Of a stretch of DNA of 64,000 nt, positions 49,861 through 62,696 are shown in pieces. The stretch is taken from contig OY987263.1 of NCBI GenBank assembly GCA_963920665.1, positions 26,958,547 through 27,022,546 on the forward strand, written 5' to 3'. The notes beneath the pieces were generated by a model that searched no databases, was not told the DNA's origin, and saw only the letters and a list, made by a program, of their open reading frames with translations. The stretch is from Straminergon stramineum. Lineage: Eukaryota; Streptophyta; Bryopsida; Hypnales; Calliergonaceae. A program made the position numbers and the translations under genes. Each line of letters begins with the position of its first letter. Position 1 is the first letter of the stretch.

Positions 49861-51651
49861 AATGGTAAACCAGCCTATAATAGGCAAACCATCTAGGATA
49901 AATACTTAGGAGATGACCCATTACAATCATGCATCAAACCAGGACAAAAAAAATTCAATATTTAAATGATATTTGGGCTACACTAGGTTTAGTTAGTGGC
50001 TACAATCAATGTCTTGGATGATGGTGATGGAGTGATTTGTGACTATAATAGGAACTTCTACCTTTTTAGTATAAATTTATGAGAGGAAGTGACTTTTTTA
50101 GACCTTTGTGTTGTAGAGAATGTTAGAAAATATTGTGACACTAGAAGAAAACGAAGGGTTTTGCGACTACAATGTGCAATTGTTTTTTCACTTGTATAGG
50201 ACACTTGCAACTAGTTTGTGACTAGTGATATTTTGGAGAGTTGTAGTTGCAATGGACACCCTAAAATCTAAGATTAAGGTGCGACAATTGCAAAAGTCAT
50301 GCCTTGTATGCGACTTGTTTGCAACTTGCAGATTTGTAGATTTAAATTTTTTTAATCTCAATGATTTGTAGATTTCAGAATTTCATATCAACCTTCTTTC
50401 TAGATTTTTGAATTTCAGAACTACATTTTTTCTAGATTTCAAGATTTCAAATCTACCTTTTTCTAGATTCAAATCTACCTTCTTTTTAGATTTTTGAATT
50501 TCAAAACTACCTTTTCTCTAGATTTCAAATTTTCAAATCTACCTTTTTCTAGATACAGATCTTCTTTATTCCTAGATTTCAAAAATTCAAATATTGGTAT
50601 TCAATAGATTTCATTGGTTTAGGATACCTTACAATTCCATAGATTTTAAAATTTCTAGAATTTTAAATGTTTTTTTATTTCTATAGATTGTAGAAATCTA
50701 TACTCTATAGAAATTTACAAATCATAAAAATCTAGAAATTGTAGAAATCTTAGAATTCTATCAACAAAATCCATTGCATAAGTTTACAACAACTTGCAAG
50801 TCTTATATGTCCAACCTAATGGTGCTCTTTACAATTGATATAGGACCATTGATATAAGACAAATGGGAATGAACTTTGGAAGCAACTAGGAAACAACTAA
50901 ATTCAATACTAGGAAATTCAATTTTTTTGTTGATTTGGTTGCATTCATTTAGTTCACTTTTCTACTGATTTCTATCCTAATCAACAAATTACTCTCCAAA
51001 TCAATAGAAAAGTGAATCAAATCTATGCAACCAAATCAACAGAAAAGCTGAATTTTCTAGTACTATAGGAAACGACTAAGCAACAACTAGTGTACAACTA
51101 GAAAGCAACTAGGAAACAACTAAAATGAAACTAGGAAACAACTAAAATGAAACTAGGAAACAACTATGGTCATTTTACAGTTGCAATCTTTTCCTAGTTG
51201 TTTCCTAGTTGTTTTTTGCAACTACAGATTGACTACTTTGCAACTAAAACAATGTGTCAATGTTGTAAAGCAATGACATAAAACAATTACATTAGATTTG
51301 GTGCTAATAGAGAGAATTACAGTCACAAGATAGTTGTATAGGACACTAGTTGCATAGTGGCCGGTTGTGCTGGACACGTTTTTCTTCTAGTGTGACTACT
51401 TTAATAAGTGAGTAAGATGACTATTATGGATACACTTTTTGTTGGTTTGGGGGTATTTTAGAGACTCTTTTGGATCAATTGGGCAATATATTCTAAAATT
51501 CATAGCAAATTTTAAACTTTGTACAAAAAATAAAATTTCAATCGTTCACCCCATTTCTTACATTTGTCTATCTATAGAATAAATTTAAAAAGTTCAACAA
51601 TGTCAACATGGCAAACTAGTTATTCTACCTATCATAGACTGATTTACCTTA
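49861..51651. mobile_element. MITE of the 36230 family, split by a CACTA element
   Basis: Left AATGGTAAACCAGCCTATAA, right ACTGATTTACCTTA. The interior follows 36230-36706 up to TATTGTGA at 50138 and resumes at TGACTAC after 51392. Removing the insertion leaves about 534 bases. Confidence 0.65.
50139..51392. mobile_element. Non-autonomous CACTA (En/Spm-type) element
   Basis: Starts CACTAGAAGAAAAC and ends TTTTTCTTCTAGTG, inverted, with TGA directly repeated on both sides (50136-50138 and 51393-51395), the 3-base duplication expected of CACTA elements. Subterminal CTAGGAAACAACTA units are repeated near the right end and occur inverted. A long internal foldback has arms near 50905-50972 and 51000-51068. 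No transposase frame was found, so it depends on another element for movement. Confidence 0.85.
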
Positions 51652-54059
51652 GTATTGTAATCTCAACTTCACCTCTCTTTTCAATAATCATGACTTATGT
51701 CCAACTACATTAGGGGTAGTCATAGCTTCTTCAATGCGCTCCCATTCTTCACAAAATTTGGACGTGGCGATTTAGGGTTGGCTTGCAGCAAGCTCTCGGT
51801 GTCGGAATATACTTTTCCTGCGAAGTTTTCTGAATGTTCATTATTCTACTTTGGAGCAAAAGAATGCATGTGCAGAAGAGTTTGCGAACTAAGTATATTC
51901 TATAACCCGCAGCGCATGCCTCCAATGACCTGACACCTGCAATACTTGTGTATTTTTAGTCAGAGGCGAACTTGTTCTTCACAGAAGTCCTCCATGCAAC
52001 GCAAAAGGGGTGTCCAACCTTCTTCACTTGGAAGTGCTACGCATTGGCTCCTATTTTCTCTCATTACTGTTGCATTCTTCAAAGAACTTTGAATTGATGA
52101 AGAAGCTGTGACTACCCCTATTGTATAACCTCACCAACATCATTGTGAAATCTACTTTATAAGATTGAATGCTACATAAGTTGGAAGCAAGCACTTCCTT
52201 TCAGATAAGGTATGTATACCCACTTTAGCAATGTTCAAATTGCAATACGTACAATTGGACCAAAAACGTCACAACAACCTACATATTGATCAACAAAATG
52301 TACACATTCAAAAACATGTGTGTCGGTGGAAGTTTAGTGTTGGTTTTGGATACATCTAGAAAAAACTTTGAAACTTCATAACTTATTCATCCAATGTCTA
52401 AAAGATGCATGCTAATGGTGAGTTGGAATCCACTTTCATTTGTTAGTAAAATTGAATAAAAATAATTTATGTCATTAGAATGGTGAATAAGTTGTCAATC
52501 AGATTCAACAAAAATATCCACACTTGTAATCTGTGACAACTATTAGTGCACATACATAGGTTTTGAAAGAGTTGTAGTTTCCAAATATAGAAGGACTACT
52601 TAAATCTACCTCATAGATATTCACCTAGAATTTATGAATATGAAGTACCCTAGGGAGATCACTTAGTATATCCATAACAAGCCACGTGTGTTAAGTGGTT
52701 TTTTGCCCCCCTATATACTTTTTAATAAATAATAATTTCAACCTATAACTTTGAGCTTTGCTTAAGAATGACTTTAGGTTTCTATTGCCAAAAATTTCCA
52801 ACTCAAATAAGATATGAAATGATTTCTAGAATAGGTTGAATATTGAACTAAAATGGCATGTTTTTTAACTCAAATATTTATGGAGAATACATTTTAGATG
52901 ACCATTTCATCATTATTTAAGAATAATGAACTTTCAATAGGGTGTGATTTTTAGGAATTTTTTGTTCATTTTCTAGACAATTTTTTCTTATATAAAATAG
53001 GGGTGTGAAAGTTATTTTCAGCTACACAGTGTATCTTTTTACTTCAAAAATTTATAACTAATTATAAATATCTAAAAAAAATACCAATAATTCACAACAT
53101 AAAATTTCAAAGTAGGAAAATCTAGTCATATTTTTTTCTTTTCCTTTTATTTAAATTTTAGAATATAATATAGGGGGTCTAAAATCTTAACACACGTGGT
53201 TCCAAATGGACACACTAAGTGATCTCCCCGGGTGAAGTACTCATAGTCTAAATATTGGGGTAGATAATCCAAATTTCACCCTTAAAAGAGCTTAGTAGCA
53301 AGGGGAATGTAGATTTAGTAAGAGATTCTAAGGCAAAATAATTTTTGCTTGATAAAAATGATAAAATTTCAAATAAATAAAATGAGATAATGACTTCATA
53401 CAATGCACTCAAAATGTTGCCCTCTTGTACTAATTTCAATGATTAACTTACTCTGAAATTCATTATCTCATTGGTGTTTTAAAAAAGACTGGGATTTTAG
53501 GGGGGGTTTGGAGTTTAGTATGTGAAAATTGTACATTGTCTACTTGCATATAATTACCTCCAAAATTTTAAAAATATCAAAGAATTGTGATTATTTGGTC
53601 AAACTATTATTAGATGAAAGGTTTCAAAATTCTAGATTTTTAAGGCAATTTATTTTCTCAAACTAAAATTTCTGTCTATGATTTATATGTGCATAAATTT
53701 AAGAGCTAGTCCTTTGGAGTAATAATTACACTCTAAAAGTGTTTTTTACATGGTTCGAAAATTGAAATTTCTGTCAATGTGTAGTAATCAGAGTGCATTG
53801 GACTGCACACAATGCACAAGAAAGCCTTGTCCTAAAAACTTGTACACACTGATAGCTTTGCCATTCCCCAACTCCATTTTACAAGTTTCCATTGTCTACC
53901 CAAACCTAAACAAATATGAACCGATTAAGAACCTCGCATTTGATGATGCATTTTAAACAAACCACACAATTAAAGGACCAATATTGACATGGATTGCAAT
54001 GAGACCAAAAAAGGTGTGTTGAAAAGGGGTTGCTCTCCAAGGAACCGAACTAGTTCACG
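51652..54059. other. Spacer, with a small GC-richer patch
   Basis: 51690-52080 is richer in GC than its surroundings and contains a 78-codon plus frame (51697-51933) with no recognised domain; it may be a gene fragment. The rest is AT-rich. The final part is probably the 3' untranslated region of the transporter gene. Confidence 0.35.
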
Positions 54060-57000
54060 TCAAGAGTTTTCAAGAATTTCTTTCAAGGAGTAGTACGTGC
54101 CCACACCCCCAGCCAAGAAGCCAAGGCCAATGATCAATAGAATCCAGGACACCTCCGGTCTTGACAGTCGCCCCCTGTATATTCTTAAATAGCATATGCA
54201 AGGTACATGAACGGATACAGCAACACTAAGGAACGAGCCAATGAATGCCATGAGCAGGCCAAAGTAGGGCAGTGCCAGGGCCACAGCTACGGTACTAGCA
54301 ACCAGACCGGTTCTCAAAATGGTGCCTCCCAACACTATCCCCTTTCTGGAGCTGGCCCACTGATGCGGCAAAAACTCCTCCAATGCCACTGCCAAAGGCA
54401 TCAGGGTGAGCGCGTACTTGGCAAAAGGGCTGATCAGGGTGATCCAGACTCCAAACGTTGAAGCTGGAAATTCCGTCGGAAGATTCAGAGTAATTTGCGA
54501 TTGCAGCTCGTCGCCAAACATCATGTAACCCATCACGGCTATCCCTCCATACATGAAGGTGCACAGAATGAAACAGATTATCAATACCTGCACCAAAGAA
54601 ACATGTCACATAAGATTCGTATTAGTGTAGCAATCCCAACTTCTGAGAAAATCACTTACAGAAACCCATCATGGGTATAGTATTCCTCCACACATGACGG
54701 TGTAGAAGGAAACAAATGATCAAAACCCGCACAATCGAACCACGTCACATGAGGTTCATAATGATGTAGTGATTAGTCAGTATCAACAAGCGGCTATGCT
54801 GTGAGAGGCTCTGTCCCTCACATTTTAAGAAGCAACCTACCTGTCACACTCCATCACATTCACCAAAGACATACCTTCTGTCAATGCAAGGCCTCTTCTA
54901 CTTCTTTGGCACATTGACTCACTTTGTAAGTAACGACCTACTCAAACTTCCTCTCATTCACCAAAAAAGTAGCTTTTGTTATAGCAAGTCACGCAATTCC
55001 TCGCCTTCAGATTAGAGCTAATCATTTACAAGATGTAAGGTAGTGAACCCTTTTTCATAGGACAGGTATAGAATGGACACGTAGCTTTTGTGTTCAGAAT
55101 GTACCCCTTGGATACGTTCTAAGACAAAAATCCGGACCATCATAATTGTCTTTTCAATTGCTAACAAGGTCACTAAGTCATTTTAATAATAGGAATTATA
55201 TTGCTTGAACTGGTGCTGTTACCTAATCGTCGCACAGGCGAGAAAGAAAGAGGGGAAATTGTTGCATCACTTACAGAGGAAAATTGTTTGCGGTCTTGCA
55301 TGGAACTATAGATACTTGGAAAAACCGAGTGGCCGCAGTAGCAGAAAGAGTAGAGGCCAATAGCCACAGGCAGCCCTTCCAAATGCAGCAAGGAGCCCTG
55401 GTGATGAAACCCCACGCCATCCACCAGGCCAACCCAGCCCACTGCCAACACTATCAACAGAGACGCAAAGACTCCCCCAGCGGAGACATACGACAAGAAG
55501 CGGAGCTCTCGGAGCCAGACCGTGGGTAACATGCACAGGGCAGCACACACTGTAAACACTTGCTGGGGTCCCAAGATGCTGAAACTGGCATTCGGAAAGA
55601 GACGGGCCAGATTGTCGCCTTCCAGGATCAGAAACTCGATGGACACAGCGTACAGCTCCAGATACAACATGATGGAGATGATCCACCGTCCCCACTTGCC
55701 GAAGGAAACCTCTCCAATGTCAGGGAAGCTGGTGATGAAAGGATTGGAGTCCAAGCACCGACTAAGAAGAATCCCAGTGTAGCACATCACGGTGGCAAAC
55801 AGCAGGAGGAAGCCGAGGCCGAGCCAGCCCCCGCTGGCGACTGCATAAGGAGTGGACAAAATCCCCACACCTGCACATACCACCAGTGGAAATTAGAACC
55901 CAAATACCAAGTACAGCAAAATACCAAGTACAGCTAAATACCAAGATTGAGCTATAAGTCAGCTGCACTGAGATATGTTCGCAGCTGCACTGAAGTATGT
56001 AACACTTGGTGTGGAGCGGTGTTAGTGAGCCTCTTAAGAAAACATTTTGGTGCACTGTTAGACTAGACTCACTCCTACTACTGCTAACACCACACCTACC
56101 ACAAAATACAACACTAAAATCCCTCTAGGCTTATAAAGCTCTCGCACAATCAGTTCAATACTTTCTTCTACGAGAGAGGACACTAAAACCATTAAAGACC
56201 TGATCCCTTCTGACCTTGTTACCAACAGTAACTCACCTATTCGTACATTTGGTTGGACTTATTATTAGTGGTGTAAGCATGACTTATTATCGTGAAAGCA
56301 TGATCTTTGAATGGAAATGGGGTTGTTCACTGTCGCTTAAAATGATCTACACGTCCCACTTCGAAATTGCACAGGAAATTCATAGATAGTGATAAAAACT
56401 TCATCTCAACGAATTTGAATTACAGCGATCTCTCCAAAGCTCTAAACAGATCTTCGAGAAAACGCACACCTAAGCATTGGTCAAACTGCTTAAAATGACG
56501 CAAATGGTGTCCTCGACCTAAATTCATACTGTAAAGGGCCCAAACCAACAGACTCCAACAGACCAAGTTTAATGTCCCCGACGAAAAGCAGGAAAAGGGG
56601 TACAGTAGAGGCTTCATTGAGCATCCAGTCCATTAGATGCTCCATTGACCATACAGGTGAAAGTTGATTTGTGGTAAGTGTGTAAACACTTAATCTATTG
56701 ACATTTAATTTTTGCAATTGATTTCTAGCTTAACATAGAATAAATGTGCACAATTTTAGATGGTGCAAGTTTCCAGATTGTTGTAGGGAAAGGCTCCACG
56801 TTCACCTGTATGGTGAATGGAACCTCTCCCTCGCTGTATAGTTAATGGACTTCACATTACCTGCAAGGATGTTCATTCCGTTAAACAAAGCTTGAAGAAA
56901 AGAGCTTCCGAGCTCATGCTCCTCCTCGTCGTCAGGGAGCTCGAATTCCTTCGTTTGCAATCTGCTGTCTGCATCCCGGTCTTCACTATCCCCATAAGCC

Positions 57001-57332
57001 TTTTCTAAATCCAGGCGTCCGGAGTCTTGAAGCAATGGCACCCTCAAATCTGCTTCTGCTCTCTCCACCGCAGCAGCGAACTCCTCACTCAAGCTCGGTT
57101 CCAGTCCATTGGTGATGTTCTCGGCTCGCATGGACCGACTCCGTCTAGACAAGGAACGAGAGTAGACTTCCATGGTGCGTCCAAAACTCTGTGGCCAGTG
57201 AGGTGAAGCATTGAAGGACGAGGAGGTGCAAGGGGAGACGGTACGAGAGGGAGCGATGATGGCACGGGGTGCTGACTGCTGGTGGATGACTCCATCCTTG
57301 TCTACATACTCGGACTCGAATTCCTGTCCCAT
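54060..57332 (-). CDS. AVT1: AVT1-like vacuolar amino-acid transporter
   Basis: Three coding exons: 57332-56861, 55870-55275 and 54587-54060, in phase with GT-AG borders, encoding 531 residues. The family (amino acid/auxin permease, Pfam Aa_trans) moves neutral amino acids across the vacuolar membrane. The first 150 residues are polar, acidic and Ser/Arg-rich, as in AVT1 proteins. They are followed by FNGMNILAGVGILSTPYAV across the first exon junction, which is the conserved first membrane segment. The motifs SMQDRKQF, GYMMFGDELQSQITLNLP, ISPFAKYALTLMP and ALPYFGLLMAFIGSF follow in the family order. About ten or eleven hydrophobic segments are visible. The start is the only ATG after the leader acceptor TTTCAG at 57335, two bases upstream. 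Long plus frames here are shadows. Which AVT1 paralogue it matches cannot be told by eye. Confidence 0.95.
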
Positions 57333-59250
57333 GGCTGAAATTGAAGAGCAAAACTGAAGAAATTACAGAATTAAAGACGAAGGAGAAGAAGAAGAAAATG
57401 GTGAGATGGTGCTAGAATGCTATCGTCACCCCAATGGACCGGGCACTCCAATCATGGCTAGAACCAAGCATTGGTCTCTCCTTGTCATGAATTTGTGAGT
57501 CTCTCCTGCTTGTGTGCCCCCGAGTGGCTGAAATTAGGGCTTCCACTACCTGCGCCACCAAATACACACATTCTTAGTAGACGCTCTCACTTTTGCTCTT
57601 CTGAATACCTCATCGCATGTATCTGCAGTAACCTAATTGATCAACCAAAGGAATATGAGAGCACCCTAATGAAACATGCAAGTCAGCAATATCACTGTGC
57701 AGGAGCTAAACCCCACGTCCCATAATTCAGCCTTGTAACTGTTCCTACATAACGCATGCACATAGACCTACTTCCTCGCAAGAATCTGGATTCACAACAA
57801 CGATTATGGGCCTTCACACCTTCTGGGAAAAAAATTCAAAACCCAGTTTCAGTTGCAATCGACACGAATTCAGGGTTTCCACCTTATAGACCCCGATTTA
57901 CAGTTTCCGCTCTCCCACCACCAAATACGCACCACTAGATGCTCTTACACTTCGCACGTATGCTCAGCAGCCTATTTGGTGAACCCAAGAATGCAAACAA
58001 TCTCCGTATACAAGCTAAAACCAAACGAGTCTTGACATTATTTACTTCAAAATACATGCGCATAGATCTATAATTTCCTCAGCAAGCGCGCTACGAGAAT
58101 CCGGATTCACAAGAACGATCTCTAAGCCTTCTCGAAAAAAAACACGAATCCTGATTTACATAACTTTATCTACCAGTGTGGGAGGGGTTCTTTTTTCCTT
58201 TTACCTCCGTTATACTTCTATTCCTGCCCCTATTCTTTGCAAAGAAAAAGTCATTAATCGTATCCGCTGGACACATAAGGATCCAAGAATCGGCTATGAA
58301 GTCCTGCACGAATACCTTGCTCTCAATCTTTGCAGTAAAGATTAGAGCACCCAGCATGATGGCGGGGTAGATTCAAATTCTCTCCGTCTTCAGGAAAACA
58401 TGAAACGACCCCGGTATACAATGCTAAGTCAGTTACCACGCTGCAAAACCCTACAAATTCCTTCCCAACATATGCTAAAAGCAACATAGCCCAGGCAATT
58501 TCTCTTCTCAAACAGACTCCACTCCACTCCACTCCACCAGATGCAGGGTAACAGATACATGATAAATACCAAATTTCAGCCCAAATTCCCTTGAAAACAA
58601 AAACATCATACTCCCACATGTTCTACACAATTTCCATCCACGCGCATCCTACAGTAGCAAGAGAAAACCACTCCAGTAACGAGCAAATGGAAAATTCTTC
58701 TGAAAAAATTCAATTCCGGCCTGATCTCGATCTTCTTTCCCTCACACAACCACCATGCATGAACAAAAACAAAAACCCATGAGCAAAAATTAAAGCCGAA
58801 TCACAACCACATCGTTGATACGCACCTGACCAACAAAAAACCAATAACAACAACAGCATGCGCCACAAGATCCACAGCAACTAATTCATGCACAAGTTCG
58901 ATCATGAACTCCACATCAATCAACCCAATAAAAAAGACGGCACCAAAACGTGGACACGAACTACAAGTAAGTGATAACATGAGAGCCAGGAGACGCAGCT
59001 CTAAACTTCTTACCTTACACCTGGGAGTCCCAAAAGAAAGAATGAAATGACGATAGGAAGTGTTGGTTCGGAGATGGCAGAAGCTGGCCTTGGGAGCTCC
59101 GCGTGCAAAATGTTCGTCGTTTCAAACTGCAGCTGAAGCATTTGCGCTTTTGCAGTTTTGGGGCAAGCACATGGGGAATGTAAAGGTAGCCGCCATAATG
59201 CCTAAATGCAATGCCATGAGGGCATCTGGGCATTAGGCTGGCCAAACAGT
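57333..59250 (-). promoter_or_regulatory. Leader with a 1.7 kb intron and promoter of the transporter gene
   Basis: On the minus strand a strong donor AAG-GTAAGAAG at 59013 and a strong acceptor (pyrimidine tract and TTTCAG at 57335) define a leader intron at 57335-59013. The first leader exon probably lies at 59014 to about 59240. The intron contains an ACTCC microsatellite (58516-58535). Small frames in it are not supported as genes. Confidence 0.6.
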
Positions 59251-59525
59251 ATCAAACATTTCTCTGTTAAATTTTCTTAATTTTTAATTTTGTTTTTGAT
59301 TTTGTTTTTTGGGGGGTCATTGGGTCACCATGTGTCATGCTGTCAGTGAGGGGTGCCTGTTTGGCCTCTCGTTTTGTGGTCCTTGGACGTTTATTGATTT
59401 TTTAAGTTAATGTTGCGTATGTTGAGCTGGCAATGTCATGAGATGCTTTCATGACTCACTCACGTCCGTCCATCCATCCACGGCACTCTTGTAAGAGGTT
59501 GTCTCAATTACTAACTTAAAAGCCT
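59251..59525. other. Upstream spacer
   Basis: T- and G-rich sequence with no clear feature; it may contain promoter elements of the transporter gene. Confidence 0.3.
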
Positions 59526-59853
59526 TAAGGTAGGAGGTTCATAAAGCGCCAATCTAAGAGCTGAAACTGAATTTTGGGGAGGTGAAACTTATTGAAATAT
59601 TTTTCAGTAAATTTTTCTTGAAAGACAAGAGGAATTGACATCTAACCCAAGTCGTTTCATATTTTTTGGAGCTTTGTAGAATTAGTTATGAATTTTTGAA
59701 GTCGAAATGGCATAGGGCTCTAAAACCACACACCTCCTCAAATGTACACTATTGGTATATCCCTGTAAAGATGAAAAAACCCCATGTACACAGTGTACAT
59801 TTGAGGAGGTGTGCGGTTTTAAAGCGTGTGCGGATTTCGAGCCTCCTACCTTA
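59526..59853. mobile_element. MITE with TAAGGTAG ends, copy 2, with internal hairpin
   Basis: Begins TAAGGTAGGAGGTTC and ends GCCTCCTACCTTA. It is a relative of 33396-33704. Inside, arms at 59721-59750 and 59792-59821 are inverted copies of 30 bases with one mismatch around a 41-base loop. Frame 59666-59854 plus is a shadow. Confidence 0.75.
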
Positions 59854-62270
59854 GGGGAGGAGGGGGTTTTGCAAAAAAAAAGTGTCGACTAGGAAGGTGG
59901 AGTCTAATAAGGAGACACTTTTTTTTAGCAAAATCTACAATGGCAAGTGGTATAGTATGGCATAAACCAAGGGGGGATGAATGGAATGTGATGAACAAAA
60001 CATGATTGAATGAAAAACATGTAATGCTCAATTATGTGAGCCAAATTGCATTAGTAAGGAAAAAAAACTAATTACGGGGCAAAATCCACTTGAAAAATGA
60101 ATGGGCTACTTCCCACCAATGGTTTATGCCTATGTCAATGCAATTTTTTTCAAAGGAAAAGAGCAAAATATTGATTTAGTAGGTGGTGAAAGAATATTTT
60201 ATTGCAAATGCTATGGATTTGGGTGGATGGAATTGTCATATTTCCCTTGGAGATATGGATGTATTGGTCTAAAAATTTTTATTAAAGTAAATTCTATAAC
60301 CTAATTGAGAGAATATAATTCAATTTTGTATAATGTAAGTTTTAATGTTATATTCAATTGCCACATGAGTGATCTAGCCAAACTTCCAAATAATTACATT
60401 GTTTTCTATGGATGGATTGGGTTATCATTGGCCAAAGGTTAAAGATCATCCTACCCACCTTAGCTCTCCTAATGGTCTGAAAACCATTATGAATGAAGAG
60501 TCTATCAAGGGATAGTACAACTAGACATATTTTAAGAACATAGTAAGCAAGGTTGACCCTTATTGCCTCCTTTCAAAGAAAGACTCTTTTCATAAACTCT
60601 TCAAATTAATGGCTCTACATAGAAAGCATTCATTCCCTTTCCAACTTTGGCCATGCCTACAAAGCACACATTTGATATGCTATAAATTTTTTTGTCAATG
60701 TTGCTAATGAATAACATATAAACAATGGTATCTACCATCTTTTTAATCATGAACTATAGTGTATGCTACCTTTTGAAGCTTAAGCTATAGCATTTAGTAA
60801 TAAGACAAAGAGCCTTAGCAACAACTTACACCCCTTACATTTGGAATGCTTGCAATTTAAACATAGTTTGGCATGTTTCATCTAAAATTTGTCAAGGTCT
60901 AGAGTTAAAAAGTGTGGGTGGCAATGTTTAAATGTATCGTTTAAAGACCTAATGTTCAAATTTCAAACAACCAATGAACACAAACATATCCCAAGCAAAC
61001 AAAATCTTGGATTTTCATCCATCTAAATTAATGTTTGTGGATTCTTCTACATTTGTGTGGTATAGATTTTTTACACATGTGTTATAGTTATAGTCTTATA
61101 GAATTGTAGATATGTTTGACCTCAAAAAGTAGTTTTTCTAGTTCAAAAAATAACCTATCAAAAATGACTTAAATAAATGAGTTTAACATTTTAATCATTA
61201 TAAATCACCATAACTAGAACTTAAAATTTTGATCTGATAAAAAATTATAGTAAATTTACACATTCATATTCTATTTAGAAAAAAATTTAGAAAAAAAATT
61301 CAATTTAGGTTTGAAATTTAATTGAAAATTATTGGTAGGTATTGTAGTAGATTTAAGCATATGAATATTTTCCATGGATCATATTTTACAAGTTTTTTTT
61401 AAAATCATTAGAAATTTTTTAATTCTCAGTTGCATTAAATATTGTAGTACTTCTTCACAATTTTGAAAATCTTAACTACCCCTTGGTCCTTAATTGATTA
61501 ATTGAAATAACTACACTGGAAATCATATTAATTATAAACATTTGAATATGACAACTATTCTATAATTTATTAGGCCTTATTAGTATTTGAAAGAAGATTT
61601 TAGATTCTATTCTAATGTATTTTATGAATATCATTTATAAATAAACTAATCAATTTTTTATTCAATATTTTTCTATGCAAAAATTTAGCATAAAAACAAA
61701 ATGACAAAAAGTTTCTACTAGCTAGTCATTTAAAAAATATATATTGCAATTGCAAGAGTATTTGATTTTTTATTAAATCACGTTGATAGCTAATTCAATA
61801 TTTCTAGTCTGTATTGAAATCATCCAAAGGCAAGAATCAAAAATACAATGTATAAAGATTGTGAAAGTCTTCTACTTTTTCAAATGGTCATTACAAAAAA
61901 TTGAATAAGTATTAGGATCAAACAAAGCATTTTGAAAATTTGAAACAATTTTCTACAAGAATGAGTGATTACACAACTCAATTTAATTAAATTTTGATGA
62001 CAACATTAAATTCTAAAATTAAAATGATTTCTATTGAAAATTTGTAATCAAGTCAAAACTAGAATATTATAATCTATCAAATGAAAGCAATAAGGCGTTT
62101 TCTAAGTGATAAACATTTTCATAAGTCTACCCCTATATAAATGACATCCTTGAAGTCCAATAAGGTTTGGAAAAAATTCTATAATGAGTCTTATGTTAAG
62201 AAATAAATTATAGAGAAAATATTTATAAATGGAATTAGTTCATCAAATATAAGAATTTACATCTTTGGGG
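59854..62270. other. AT-rich spacer
   Basis: The plus frame 60101-60304 (67 codons) has no recognised domain. No repeat ends were identified with confidence. Confidence 0.4.
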
Positions 62271-62696
62271 CACTACTAGAAAGCGGTGACCAAAATAACA
62301 AAAAATCAACAATTTTTTGTTGTTCTAGGCACTAGCGGTCACAACTTGATCAATTGAATAGAATTCTATAAAGACACCAATAGATTTTTGTTCTTCTAGA
62401 TACTTCAAAAAAATTCTTGAACAAATCAACATAAATTCAATAAATTCTATAAGTAATAATTTCATAACAATAAACGCACATGCAAATTCAACTATGGTGC
62501 ATTGGTTGAAAGATGTAGTTCACAAAGGCAAGGTCTTGAGTTCAAACTCCAGTGCCAACGTTTGATGATGTGGCAATCAATGCTACTAACTTGCCAGTTG
62601 ACTGACATGCTTTGTTGGCAGTCAACACTATTGACATGGCAATTGACTATCTTATTGCGCTAGCAGTCGACGATGATAATGTTTTTTCTGGTAGTG
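62271..62696. mobile_element. Small CACTA-like element
   Basis: Starts CACTACTAGAAAGCG and ends TTTTTTCTGGTAGTG, inverted ends typical of plant CACTA elements. The flanking bases are GGG and TGG, so a 3-base duplication is only two-thirds preserved. 426 bases, no transposase frame. Confidence 0.6.
62495..62556 (+). other. tRNA-like pol III promoter motif inside the CACTA-like element
   Basis: TGGTGCATTGGTTGA resembles an A box (TGGYNNAGTGG) and, about 43 bases further, GAGTTCAAACTCC resembles a B box (GGTTCGANNCC), followed by AGTGCC. The arrangement is tRNA- or SINE-like. I do not call a functional tRNA because no full cloverleaf was found. Confidence 0.4.

Noticed and set aside
54207..55937. 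Several plus-strand frames over 80 codons
   Set aside because: Antisense to exons 2 and 3 of the transporter gene.
62495..62556. A functional tRNA gene
   Set aside because: Only A- and B-box-like motifs are present; acceptor and anticodon stems could not be paired.
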